Under the pieces are notes generated by a model. That model ran no database searches. It was not told the origin of the DNA and worked only from the letters and a program-made list of their open reading frames with translations. From assembly GCF_900637635.1 (NCBI RefSeq), contig NZ_LR134383.1, forward strand, positions 392,501 through 456,500: a stretch of 64,000 nt of DNA. The letters run 5' to 3'. Both the position numbers and the translations under genes were made by a program. The DNA is from Legionella jordanis. GTDB lineage: Bacteria > Pseudomonadota > Gammaproteobacteria > Legionellales > Legionellaceae. Below, in pieces: positions 12,676 through 21,370 of this stretch (the stretch's first letter is position 1; every line of letters starts with the position of its first letter).

Positions 12676-13595
12676 CGGATGCGGTTATTGATGTAAAAAA
12701 TTTAAGGAAATGTTTTGACGGCAGGATTGTTGTTAATGACATCGCTTTACGGGTGAATAAAGGAGAAATATTTGGCTTTTTAGGACCAAATGGCAGCGGA
12801 AAAACAACCACCATTCGCATGCTTTGTGGCTTGTTAACCCCTGATGGAGGCGAGGGGACCTGTTTAGGTTATAACATTTTGACTGAGTCGGAAAAAATTA
12901 AGCAACACGTCGGTTATATGACGCAAAAATTTAGTTTTTATACGGATTTAAGCATCGAAGAAAATCTTTATTTTATTGCACGGATTTATAATCTCGACAA
13001 TAAGAAAATGCGCGTGCAGCAAGCCTTGGAAGATCTGGGTCTTGTAAATCGTAGGCGCCAATTAGCAGGAAATTTGTCAGGAGGCTGGAAGCAAAGGATG
13101 GCTCTCGCGGCTTGCCTATTGCACGAGCCTGACTTGCTTCTCCTGGATGAACCTACGGCTGGAGTGGATCCCATCGCCCGCCGTGAGTTTTGGGATAAAA
13201 TTCATGAATTAAGTGAACAAGGTATCACCACTTTGGTTTCTACCCATTATATGGATGAAGCGGAACGCTGCACATGCTTGGCGTACCTAGCCTACGGCCA
13301 GCTCCTCGTGACAGGCACAGTGAGGGATGTTATTGCCAAAACTGGCTTGTTAACCTGGGAGCTATCTGGAAATGTGACCACTTCCATATTGCAAGAAGTC
13401 AAAAGGTTAGAAGGAGTAACCCAAGCAGCACTTTTCGGTAATAAGGTTCACATTTGTGGTTTTAATGAACAATTAATCGAAAATGAATTGAATGCTTTGT
13501 CGGATAAATACAATCTAAAATGGAAGGTCATTGAACCAACTTTAGAAGATGCTTTTATAAACCTGGTTAAGCAATCACAGGGAGAGACCAGTTGA
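12672..13595 (+). CDS. ABC transporter ATP-binding protein (YbhF/CcmA-like)
   Basis: 307 residues with Walker A GPNGSGKTT (38-46), signature LSGGWKQRM, Walker B LLLLDEPTAG and the H-loop STHYMDEAE. The C-terminal 80 residues form the regulatory domain common in drug-export ATPases. YbhF proper is a fusion of two ATPases; this one has a single domain, so it should work as a homodimer. Start overlaps the HlyD stop and its own stop overlaps the permease start, each by 4 bases, indicating translational coupling. Confidence 0.92.
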   Translation: MTDAVIDVKNLRKCFDGRIVVNDIALRVNKGEIFGFLGPNGSGKTTTIRMLCGLLTPDGGEGTCLGYNILTESEKIKQHVGYMTQKFSFYTDLSIEENLYFIARIYNLDNKKMRVQQALEDLGLVNRRRQLAGNLSGGWKQRMALAACLLHEPDLLLLDEPTAGVDPIARREFWDKIHELSEQGITTLVSTHYMDEAERCTCLAYLAYGQLLVTGTVRDVIAKTGLLTWELSGNVTTSILQEVKRLEGVTQAALFGNKVHICGFNEQLIENELNALSDKYNLKWKVIEPTLEDAFINLVKQSQGETS

Positions 13596-14725
13596 AGCTT
13601 TTTTCATTTCCTCGCTTATTTGCAATCATTAGCAAGGAATTTATTCAAATGCGTCGTGATAAAGCCACCTTTGCAATGATTATTGGTATACCTCTTTTGC
13701 AATTAATTTTATTTGGTTATGCGATAAACACGAATCCACGCTTCCTCCCAACGGCCATTGTGAATCCAGATTACAGCGGGTTTAGCCGGCGCATTCTCAC
13801 GGCCATGGAGAATTCCACCTATTTTCGCTTTATTTCGCCCGCAGTATCGGAAGCTGAAGCTCTTGATTTGATTAAGCGTGGCAAAGTTCAATTTGTGGTC
13901 AACTTTCCCATTAACTTTTCCCATGATTTAGTAAAAGGATTAAGACCACGCTTACTTTTGGAAGCTGATGCCACTGATCCCGCTGCTACCAGCAGGGCTC
14001 TCTCTGTATTCAATGATTTAGCCTCTTTAGTGCTCAAAGAGGAGCTTATTGGCCCATTAAAAAATCTTAATCCAGGAGCCACACCTTATGAACCCGTGAT
14101 TCACGCCATTTACAACCCTTTAGCAATAACGGCTTATAATATCGTACCAGGCTTATTAGGAGTGGTTTTAACTATGACCATGGTTATCATCACGGCCCTG
14201 GTATTAACTCGAGAATTCGAGCGGGGAACGATGGAGAACCTGCTGGCAACCCCAGTTAAGCCCCTAGAAGTTATGGTGGGTAAAATTATTCCTTACATTA
14301 TTGTCGGATACACACAAGTTTCTTTAATTTTAATCATGGCCAAAATTTTATTCGGCGTGCCCATGCAGGGGAGCATTATCCTGTTGTTCATTCTTTGCCT
14401 GCCATTTATTGCCGCAAACCTCTCCATGGGGTTGACCTTTTCTACTGTGGCTACTAACCAGTTGCAAGCAGTACAATCCGCCATGTTCTTTTTTCTTCCT
14501 TCAATGCTGTTATCAGGGTTTATGTTTCCCTTTCGCGGCATGCCCGAATGGGCACAATGGGTAGGTAATTTATTCCCCTTAACTCATTTTTTAATCATTG
14601 TTCGTGGAATATTATTGAAGGGCAATGGTTTCATGGAGGTTTGGCGAGAAGTCATACCCATTCTTATTTTTACCTTGATTGTCATGCTCATCAGTTTCAA
14701 ACGGTATCGTCAGACCCTCGACTAA
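13592..14725 (+). CDS. ABC-2 type permease (YbhS/YbhR-like)
   Basis: 377 residues: one N-terminal membrane segment (about 28-45), a large periplasmic domain, then five membrane segments. LTREFERGTMENLLATPVKPLE is the hallmark loop of ABC-2 permeases, and the late FLPSMLLSGFMFPFRGMPEWAQWVG is equally typical. Only one permease gene is present, so the membrane part is likely a homodimer. A terminator follows at once. Confidence 0.92.
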   Translation: MKLFSFPRLFAIISKEFIQMRRDKATFAMIIGIPLLQLILFGYAINTNPRFLPTAIVNPDYSGFSRRILTAMENSTYFRFISPAVSEAEALDLIKRGKVQFVVNFPINFSHDLVKGLRPRLLLEADATDPAATSRALSVFNDLASLVLKEELIGPLKNLNPGATPYEPVIHAIYNPLAITAYNIVPGLLGVVLTMTMVIITALVLTREFERGTMENLLATPVKPLEVMVGKIIPYIIVGYTQVSLILIMAKILFGVPMQGSIILLFILCLPFIAANLSMGLTFSTVATNQLQAVQSAMFFFLPSMLLSGFMFPFRGMPEWAQWVGNLFPLTHFLIIVRGILLKGNGFMEVWREVIPILIFTLIVMLISFKRYRQTLD

Positions 14726-14728
14726 GCA

Positions 14729-14761
14729 GAATCTGCTAACCAGGCTAGCAGATTCCGTTTT
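14729..14761. terminator. Bidirectional terminator between convergent genes
   Basis: GAATCTGCTA (14729-14738) pairs with TAGCAGATTC (14746-14755), 7-base loop, then CGTTTT on the plus strand. It lies between the ABC permease stop and the end of the convergent 14766 gene and may serve both. Confidence 0.7.
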
Positions 14762-14765
14762 AAGA

Positions 14766-16346
14766 TTACAGATTGTTATTGTTATTGTCATTTGAATAAC
14801 AGCCTGGGGCATCAGGAGCCTTAGAGGCACTTCGAAACATCGAGTAGAAACCATTAAAATAGCTATGCTGGCCTTTTGGCAGTAGGTGAGGATTCGCTTC
14901 ATTGCTGCCGGAGTCCTTAATTGGAGCTAAAGTAGGGGGGACCTCTTCTACGACTGCTTTAAAAAGAACCGGAATTAAATTCCCATCTGTATCAATATTG
15001 TCTTTACAAGCCACTTCACCTAAGTCATTCAGTAAAATTCTCGAAAAAAGCGATAACTCAATTTTATAAATCTTCCTGGGCCTGTCCGGTGCGCTTTCGT
15101 CATTTGGATCAAGGTAATACACATAATCAATGCCATTTCCTGATTCAGCACCAATGATTTTAATTATATGAGTTTCTGAACCTTGTGAGTCCTCTTTCTC
15201 TTTAACCTCATGGATCAGATAACCTTGCTCAAAGTGATCATTAAAATGCAGGGAAGGTGTCTGGCTTGAGAAATCAATAAAGCTTGGATCAATTTCAACA
15301 ACGCAAAAACCCGATCTTAATTCTTCCAATAAAGGCTCTATGCCTTTGTTAGGTTGCCAGCCGGTAGGTTTATAACCCTGAAGTGACAGAATGTAGGATT
15401 GCATTTCACGTTCATAATAGGTCGATAAATTACCCGGTGCAAGTTCATCAATCGATGAAACTCCCTTCTTTTTAGCTCGTTCAGCAACAGCCTTATCAAT
15501 ATCAAAATTAAAGTTCATACTGGCAATTTTGGCTTCATCAATAATGCCTTTTGCCTGTTGTTCTTCAACAAAATACGCGAAAACCCTAGCCCTTGGCTCA
15601 GCCAAGAAATTTTGTAAAAGCCTAATAAAAAGTGATGTTAGATTTTTTTGATGCAAAACCAGTTTAAAGATTTGAATTGCCTGAGGCCAAGAGGGATGAT
15701 ATTCGTTATTTTTTAATAAATAGGCTAAAAGAAATTGTGCGAAGCATTTGTCAGTTGAATTCTTAATCAAATTACCGTTACCATCGACGTGGCTGTATTT
15801 TTTGGATAATTCTGCAAATTCCACAAACAGTGCATTGCTTCCTACCAATTGATCGATCTTATATTCCTTTGCCCCTATTAGGTCGCTGTCTGAATTCATA
15901 TCGTTGTCTGAGTTTATTTCGTCATCTGAATCTGATTCGTTATCGAGCTCAGCGGCCTTAAGCAAAGTATAAAATTGCTCGACCAGTTCATTTTCGAGAT
16001 AGGCAATTTGTGTTATTCGGGTACAGGTTTTGCGGTAATCTGAAATTTTTTTCTCAATGATCCGTTCTGGGCCATCGTAATGAGGACCAAAAAAATTATT
16101 TTTGGGAGCAGTCAAAGCACAAACCCCGGCCTTTTGGGCGCTTTGATAGGTTGAAATCGGATAATCAGGAAGTCTATAAATCTTGTCATCTTTAATATAA
16201 CTGATGGTGAGCAAGGTTTTTCCTGGCAAATTTTCTTCTAACTTCCCCAGACCTGCTGAACTTGTGGTTGCTTTATACAGTTTACCACCCTGGATTTTTC
16301 TTAAGACTTTCGATTTTGTGTTTACGTAAAATTGAGATGTTTGCAT
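14766..16346 (-). CDS. Predicted papain-like cysteine peptidase fold protein, paralogue of 10112-11545; effector candidate
   Basis: 526 residues, similar along its length to the 477-residue protein across the ABC operon. The same putative triad is kept: Gln68/Gln71 with Cys76 (QSAQKAGVCAL), His393 (ETHVIKIIGA), Asp413 (YYLDPNDE), with ELRSGFCVVEIDPSF before the His. An acidic insert at about 134-156 consists of imperfect NSD/SDSD repeats absent from the paralogue, and the protein ends in a run of five Asn. No signal peptide or membrane segment. Motif spacing points to a C39-like peptidase or related transferase; substrate unknown. Conservation of all candidate catalytic residues while surrounding sequence has diverged supports function. 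Confidence 0.55.
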   Translation of the reverse strand: MQTSQFYVNTKSKVLRKIQGGKLYKATTSSAGLGKLEENLPGKTLLTISYIKDDKIYRLPDYPISTYQSAQKAGVCALTAPKNNFFGPHYDGPERIIEKKISDYRKTCTRITQIAYLENELVEQFYTLLKAAELDNESDSDDEINSDNDMNSDSDLIGAKEYKIDQLVGSNALFVEFAELSKKYSHVDGNGNLIKNSTDKCFAQFLLAYLLKNNEYHPSWPQAIQIFKLVLHQKNLTSLFIRLLQNFLAEPRARVFAYFVEEQQAKGIIDEAKIASMNFNFDIDKAVAERAKKKGVSSIDELAPGNLSTYYEREMQSYILSLQGYKPTGWQPNKGIEPLLEELRSGFCVVEIDPSFIDFSSQTPSLHFNDHFEQGYLIHEVKEKEDSQGSETHIIKIIGAESGNGIDYVYYLDPNDESAPDRPRKIYKIELSLFSRILLNDLGEVACKDNIDTDGNLIPVLFKAVVEEVPPTLAPIKDSGSNEANPHLLPKGQHSYFNGFYSMFRSASKAPDAPGCYSNDNNNNNL

Positions 16347-16493
16347 GTTTGCTCTTATGATTGGTTAGGGTTGCGAGGGCACTATGAAATATAAATTCAA
16401 CAATGAGTGCAAAATAAGATCAATTATAAGGACAGGAAAGGAAATCATCCATGGGTAAATATACCCACATCAAAGACTGCTCATTTAAATGAC

Positions 16494-17354
16494 TTAAAAT
16501 AAAAATTGGCCGACTGTTTTTTCTACGCGCTCATCCCACAACACATCCACGTGATTTGCTCCCGGGAGCAAGGCCAAATGTCCATGGGGATATTGCTCGC
16601 AAAAAACGATGGATTCTATGGGGACAATGGAATCGTCTTTATCGCCATGCAGGCAAAGTACGGGAATGTTGGAGCGGCTAATGAAATGGTGGAAATCGAG
16701 ACATTTTAAATCCGTCATCGCATGTTGTTGGAACAGTTCTCGTAAAAAAAGGAAGCCTTGGCGACTTAACTTTAACTTTCTCGCCAATTTGCTTACAGGA
16801 ACTCTCATACGGGTTGGGGAGGAAATCAGTACGACTCGTTCAGGTTCAAAATTTAGCTGCCATTGTGGAAATTGCTGGGCAAGATTTAACGTGTTAAGCA
16901 ACATTGAGCCCCCAAAAGAGTGGCCAATGACGGCATAAAAAGGCCCTAATTGATTAATAACCTGATTGAGCAGCAGTACGGCATCAGTCCAGGGTAATTG
17001 TACCCCCTTTGCTTCACCATGAGCTGGGAAATCTAAAGCATACACTTCATAACCATGCTGCCTTAAGGAATGAATGAGACGAATCATATAAGCAGCCCTC
17101 GACATCCATCCATGGGTGATAAGCACCTTTTTAGCGTCCGCATTTCTTAAGGATGCAAAGCGATGGATCACATGATGTCTTGGGCTGTCACAATGAAATA
17201 CGTCAGTGCGTGTTTGCTGAAAAAATTCACAAGCACGACGTGCAAAGTCACGGTATTCTTTTTCTATAGGCAAATGAATGGGGGTAATAAATAATTGATA
17301 ACATAACTGGGCATGCATCAAGTCTTTAATTACCGTGAGTTTATTAGCAACCAT
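16494..17354 (-). CDS. Alpha/beta hydrolase
   Basis: 286 residues with the alpha/beta-hydrolase order: oxyanion region VLITHGWMSRAAYM, nucleophile elbow GHSFGG, acid in LHGDKDDSIVP and His in GANHVDVLWDE. Resembles the lysophospholipase/esterase group with a short N-terminal helical extension. Cytoplasmic (no signal peptide). Substrate unknown. Divergent from the dienelactone-hydrolase gene, sharing a 208-base intergenic region. Confidence 0.85.
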   Translation of the reverse strand: MVANKLTVIKDLMHAQLCYQLFITPIHLPIEKEYRDFARRACEFFQQTRTDVFHCDSPRHHVIHRFASLRNADAKKVLITHGWMSRAAYMIRLIHSLRQHGYEVYALDFPAHGEAKGVQLPWTDAVLLLNQVINQLGPFYAVIGHSFGGSMLLNTLNLAQQFPQWQLNFEPERVVLISSPTRMRVPVSKLARKLKLSRQGFLFLRELFQQHAMTDLKCLDFHHFISRSNIPVLCLHGDKDDSIVPIESIVFCEQYPHGHLALLPGANHVDVLWDERVEKTVGQFLF

Positions 17355-17562
17355 TTTCCCACCTCATTTTTCTATTATAAAGCTTAGCTTATGCCTAATT
17401 TTTTTCAAAATCCAAGCCAGCTGTCCGCATCTACATGAGAAATTTCTAAGCAAATTACCCACTGTAAAATTGCACCCAGCTAAGAAATTTACAAAGCTTA
17501 CTAGACTTTTATAAATATCAATTTAGACTAAAGACAATAAATAGCCCAAGGGAATTTTAGTA

Positions 17563-18276
17563 ATGGATACTTCAAATTATTTATACCACCACGGTGAACA
17601 GGAGTTACATGGATTTTTAGCCTTTGATGAAAATATTGATCAACCTCGTCCCGCCGTGTTAGTAGTTCATGATTGGTCCGGTAGAAATGATTTTGCTTGC
17701 GAAAAAGCTAAGATGCTTGCAGAAATGGGTTATGTTGGTTTTGCTCTTGATATGTATGGGCAAGGCCGAATTGGCGCGAGCACGCCGGAAAAAAAGGCTT
17801 TGATGGAGCCACTGGTCAATGATCGCCTGCTGCTGCGAGCCAGAATTCGAGCCGCATACGATGCACTTATTGCTATGTCCGAAGTAGATAATAATCGAAT
17901 TGCTGTTATTGGTTTTTGTTTTGGCGGACTTTGTGCTTTGGATCTGGCCCGAAGTGGGGCAGAGCTTAGGGGTGTTGTCAGTTTCCACGGCCTCTTAGGC
18001 AAGCCCAAAGACATTCCCAACAACCACATCCACGCCAAAATTTTAGCTTTGCATGGTTACGATGATCCCATGGTGAGGCCAGAGCAGGTTAATGAATTTT
18101 GTCGGGAAATGACTGATGCAAAAGTGGACTGGCAAGTTCATATCTACGGTCACACCCAGCATGCATTTGCTAATCCCCATGCTCATGACACTCATTTGGG
18201 AACGGTATACAACCCCAAAGCAGAACGGCGGGCTTTGCAGGCAATGAGGAATTTTTTGCAAGAAGTGCTCGCGTAA
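17563..18276 (+). CDS. Dienelactone hydrolase family protein
   Basis: 237 residues, typical length. The nucleophile is Cys119 in GFCFGG, as in dienelactone hydrolases, with Asp in LHGYDDPMV and His in HTQHAFANP completing the triad. Members hydrolyse small lactones or esters; no other aromatic-degradation genes are near, so the role is open. Confidence 0.88.
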   Translation: MDTSNYLYHHGEQELHGFLAFDENIDQPRPAVLVVHDWSGRNDFACEKAKMLAEMGYVGFALDMYGQGRIGASTPEKKALMEPLVNDRLLLRARIRAAYDALIAMSEVDNNRIAVIGFCFGGLCALDLARSGAELRGVVSFHGLLGKPKDIPNNHIHAKILALHGYDDPMVRPEQVNEFCREMTDAKVDWQVHIYGHTQHAFANPHAHDTHLGTVYNPKAERRALQAMRNFLQEVLA

Positions 18277-18649
18277 CCTTGTAAGTAAACAGCTTATTGA
18301 TGTACAGCAATGTGGCGTTTTAATTTTAAAAATTGCAAATCCGAAGCTTTCTCAAGGCAACTTAGGTCTTTGTCTTTGACGGGACCACATTGCTTCCATG
18401 GCTAAGTACTGGAATTAGTGCGTGTTAAGTATGGTCTATCAAAATCATACAACAAAGGCAATTTTCTAAAGTGCTAAGGCCTTAGGATGCTTTCCCAAAG
18501 GTACTTGGGTCTTGAATTTGGCTCACTCTATTGATTTAAGAGATTCACAATAAAATACCCAGGGTTCGTCTTTCAGAAAAATGGCATTTGTTCTATGGGC
18601 GAAGCCATGATATAAAATTCTGGCATAAATAATCATAGGAGTGGTAAAG
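18277..18649. other. 373-base gene-free region
   Basis: No supported frame on either strand. The right end holds the promoter candidate of the AhpD-like gene. No repeats noted. Confidence 0.5.
18588..18616 (+). promoter_or_regulatory. Possible sigma70 promoter of the AhpD-like gene
   Basis: TTGTTC (18588-18593), 17-base spacer, TATAAA (18611-18616), 33 bases before the ATG at 18650. The -10 is good and the -35 weak. Confidence 0.4.
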
Positions 18650-18988
18650 ATGTCTAAATTTAACGAGGTAACAAAAGGAATTAGTACCCAGCTTGCTAAA
18701 ATGAGAAAAGAAATGCCTGAAGTAATGGCAGGATTTTCCGCTTTATCGCAAGCGGCCACAAAAGACGGAGTACTGGATAAAAAAACGAAGGAATTAATTG
18801 CCATGGCTTTGGCTGTTGCCAACCATTGCCCAGGATGTATTGGTTTTCACTCTCAAGCTTTAGTTAAATTGCAAACCACTCGTGAAGAGCTGCTGGAAAC
18901 TCTGGGCATGGCAGTTTACATGGGTGGTGGACCTTCTTTGATGTATGCTGCTGAGGCTTTGGAAGCTTTCGAAGAATTTAATGTTTAG
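18650..18988 (+). CDS. Carboxymuconolactone decarboxylase / AhpD-like protein
   Basis: 112 residues, a single CMD domain. NHCPGCIGFHSQAL carries the CxxC-x3-H motif of AhpD-type peroxidase partners, so a thiol-redox or peroxide-defence role is likelier than decarboxylation. The start is ATG 18650, with AGGAG at 18637-18641; a GTG nine bases upstream overlaps that site. Single-gene unit. Confidence 0.88.
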   Translation: MSKFNEVTKGISTQLAKMRKEMPEVMAGFSALSQAATKDGVLDKKTKELIAMALAVANHCPGCIGFHSQALVKLQTTREELLETLGMAVYMGGGPSLMYAAEALEAFEEFNV

Positions 18989-19056
18989 ATATTCTTTTAC
19001 AAAAGCTAGAGTGGTCTTAGTCTGATTGGTTTGACTCCACTTCCAATTAACTTGGA

Positions 19057-20112
19057 CTAGACTCTGGCCGTTATTAGATGTTCAGGGCTTTCAACAAGCT
19101 CTGGGTTTTTCATGGGTGAGCCACTGGTTAGAATGGCCACCCCACTAACGCTTAAAATCAAACCCACCAGGAAAACACTTAAACCCACGCCAATGCTTAG
19201 GGGAGGAGCTGCGGCAAGCAAAAGCATGCCCAGAACCATTGCATCGGCACCCAGGAATAAAGAAATTAAGCCAACATCCATTTGCCGGTTCTCTTCCTGC
19301 CCAGTGGGCTCAGGATTATTCAGGATGGCCTCATTTTCATAAGGAGGGGATTGTTTTTTCCCCATGGATGCGGCTTCATTAACAGCGAAAAGCCTGTGGA
19401 TGTTTTCCGAAGCTGTTGGTTTAGACACTAATACCGTTTCAGCTGATTGTGAAGTATGTAAATCGTTTGCTGACTGCACAAGTGCTGTTTTTTCGCTAAG
19501 CAGGCAGGGAATACGGTCCTGATCCATGATGTGTTTTGCAATTTCCTGCCCTAAATTAGAGGTTTGGGGTTCATAGGTTTTCCCCTGTGCTGCTAATGAG
19601 GCAAGATTTGCAAGGCAATACACCCAGCAATTGTGAATACCATATGGTTGTTGGGGGCCTGGAACAAAATTAACCTGTGCTTTTTGAGCGATCAGGAAGG
19701 GATTGCTGTCCATGTCCTGAGCCGCAGTGATTCCTTTTTTTCCCTTAAGCCTTGAGTCTGTAAGGATTATGTTTGCAAGCTCGCCTTTTTGGTTAAATTC
19801 AGCAAAGAGGGCATGCCAATGAGCTCGACCTGTCGCATCCGCATAGCATCGCATGTGACAAATTTTAGCATTGGGAGTACCTATTTTATGGTTTACTTCC
19901 AACTCAAATAAGTCTTCATCTTCAATACCATAGGCACTTTCATTGACATCCATTGTAAAGGAGATCAATTCTGCTTCATCACTGCTTAATCCTAAGTGAT
20001 TCGCAAGACTAAAGAATCCCTTTCTAAGCGCCTCATGAACAGTCCCCGTCTCCAGCCGTTCATCAGGGGCAAGAGGTTGCTGAGCTATCATAATGGGCAG
20101 GAGAGGATTCAT
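19057..20112 (-). CDS. Predicted clan-CE (Ulp1/YopJ-like) cysteine peptidase with membrane anchor; effector candidate
   Basis: 351 residues from ATG 20112. An in-frame TTG 57 bases upstream would extend it, but it coincides with a TTGACA hexamer (20164-20169) that may be the -35 box. I read the clan-CE order His-Asp-Gln-Cys: H98-W99 (AHWHALF), D119 (IILTDSRL), Q154/Q155 and C162 (QQPYGIHNCWVYCLANL). Compare HW-x-DS-x-Q-x-DCG-x-C in SUMO and ubiquitin-like proteases; the Gly after Cys is Trp here. C-terminal residues about 290-335 form two membrane helices, and the middle is low complexity. Enzymes of this clan act as deubiquitinases, deSUMOylases or acetyltransferases. Assignment is by motif only. 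Confidence 0.5.
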   Translation of the reverse strand: MNPLLPIMIAQQPLAPDERLETGTVHEALRKGFFSLANHLGLSSDEAELISFTMDVNESAYGIEDEDLFELEVNHKIGTPNAKICHMRCYADATGRAHWHALFAEFNQKGELANIILTDSRLKGKKGITAAQDMDSNPFLIAQKAQVNFVPGPQQPYGIHNCWVYCLANLASLAAQGKTYEPQTSNLGQEIAKHIMDQDRIPCLLSEKTALVQSANDLHTSQSAETVLVSKPTASENIHRLFAVNEAASMGKKQSPPYENEAILNNPEPTGQEENRQMDVGLISLFLGADAMVLGMLLLAAAPPLSIGVGLSVFLVGLILSVSGVAILTSGSPMKNPELVESPEHLITARV

Positions 20113-20200
20113 GACTATACCTGAGTTGAATGATGTAAATAGGGTAACAGCCCTTAGTATATTTGTCAAAAAAAAATACAGAATGATTATAAATCTATAG

Positions 20201-20656
20201 TCAATTGCCTAATAAAGAGGCCATATGTTCCATCTGTTTGGCATGAGTATCGGCCTGACAAGGGTATTTTTTGGCGACTCCAAGCATTGCCACCTGTGAA
20301 ACGGTCATTTTATCCTTATCACTTTGCTGGCTTGAAATCTCGCGGTAAGTTTCCAAAATAATCCCGTTGAGAATAATCGCATTTAAGCTAACACCAGAGG
20401 GAAGACAAAATAGAGGTTTTCCCTGGGCTTTCGCGGCTTCATTCGCCTGCAGAAGTGTTTCTGCTATGCTCTCATCCGCAATAGCGAGGACATTGCGAGC
20501 GGAACGAGCCCATGCTTGAGCTTGAGGATCGGCCTTCATCTCCATTTGCGGGATGCTATTTGAAATACTCATGTAATGATCCATCGTATCGGCTTGCAGG
20601 TTTGCAAATGAAAACAACGATAATCCAATGAAAACTAATTTGTTTACTTTTATCAT
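20201..20656 (-). CDS. Small secreted protein, Rap1a/Tai-like
   Basis: 151 residues with a signal peptide (cleavage likely after LQA, about residue 22). The pattern FCLPSGV, TVSQVAMLGVAKKYPC with two conserved Cys resembles Rap1a/Tai-type periplasmic proteins, first known as T6SS immunity factors but widespread without T6SS. Starts one base after the dsbB stop, so it is the last gene of the operon running from 22975. Its Cys pair could be a DsbA/DsbB client. Confidence 0.55.
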   Translation of the reverse strand: MIKVNKLVFIGLSLFSFANLQADTMDHYMSISNSIPQMEMKADPQAQAWARSARNVLAIADESIAETLLQANEAAKAQGKPLFCLPSGVSLNAIILNGIILETYREISSQQSDKDKMTVSQVAMLGVAKKYPCQADTHAKQMEHMASLLGN

Positions 20657-20657
20657 G

Positions 20658-21209
20658 TCAACCTAAATTATCAAAGAGGTAATAATGAACCGGGTTATCT
20701 TTGCATATAAAGGGACCACACTCAAGAAATGTACTGAGTCCATTAGCGAGAATCAAGAGGAGAAAAAAACTCATCAGTACATAGGAAGGCCATTTCGGAC
20801 GCGTGCTTGGTTCATAAAAGGCTCTATCAAACATTAGTCCTATTGATAAAAGTCCAATGATTATGGCAAAACCAATTGCGGACCAAGTGTAAAGATACAG
20901 GCCCAATAAAGGAGAACCATAGCCTAAATCACCCGGGGAAATATGGATAAAAATTTGTCGGAGGGCAATTCCTAATCCCAGGAGCGAAGATAAGATCATC
21001 AAACCATAAAAGCTAACTCGAATACCGCTCATCAGATTCATGCACAAGCATAATCCCACCGCGATGAAACAAGCTCTCTGTAACAAACATAAAGGACAAG
21101 GTAGGCTGTGATCAATCAGTTGTTGATAAAAGGCCACAAGCAAGACGGCGCAACAGATGGCCAATCCCAAAATATTGCCAAAACGATGAAGTTGATTTTG
21201 AGTGATCAT
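20658..21209 (-). CDS. dsbB: Disulfide bond formation protein B family
   Basis: 183 residues with four membrane helices. First periplasmic loop has CPLC (Cys38, Cys41) followed by LLQR, the quinone-side Arg motif; the second loop pair is in ECGPFICKDNP. It reoxidises DsbA and passes electrons to quinone. The spacing of the second pair (C-x4-C) and a short tail place it in the DsbB-like subgroup coupled to DUF5993-type small proteins. ATGA overlap with the 48-residue gene upstream. Confidence 0.88.
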   Translation of the reverse strand: MITQNQLHRFGNILGLAICCAVLLVAFYQQLIDHSLPCPLCLLQRACFIAVGLCLCMNLMSGIRVSFYGLMILSSLLGLGIALRQIFIHISPGDLGYGSPLLGLYLYTWSAIGFAIIIGLLSIGLMFDRAFYEPSTRPKWPSYVLMSFFLLLILANGLSTFLECGPFICKDNPVHYYLFDNLG

Positions 21210-21352
21210 AGGCGCACCAAATGACTATGATAGTTAAATAAAAGCATGGTTAAAAACAAGCACAATAAAAACTGCAGCTTAATCAGGCGATTGGGCCTGA
21301 ATAGAATTTGCAGGCCCACGACAAAATAAAATAAATATAAAAGACTCATCAT
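21206..21352 (-). CDS. 48-residue membrane protein, DUF5993-like
   Basis: Frame ATG 21352 to TGA 21206-21208, starting MMSLLYLFYFVVGLQ and ending LLFNYHSHLVRL. Two hydrophobic segments flank a basic turn (RPNRLIK). Its stop overlaps the dsbB start (ATGA) and it begins 18 bases after the monooxygenase stop with GGAATG upstream. The size, MM start, hydrophobic pair and a His near the end match DUF5993 proteins, which often sit just before dsbB. It is probably a DsbB partner of unknown role. Easily missed by gene callers with length cut-offs. Confidence 0.7.
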   Translation of the reverse strand: MMSLLYLFYFVVGLQILFRPNRLIKLQFLLCLFLTMLLFNYHSHLVRL

Positions 21353-21370
21353 AATAACATTCCAAAGTGA

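Noticed and set aside
20113..20169. TTG start extending the 19057 gene
   Set aside because: The TTG is the first codon of a TTGACA box and no ribosome site precedes it; ATG 20112 preferred.
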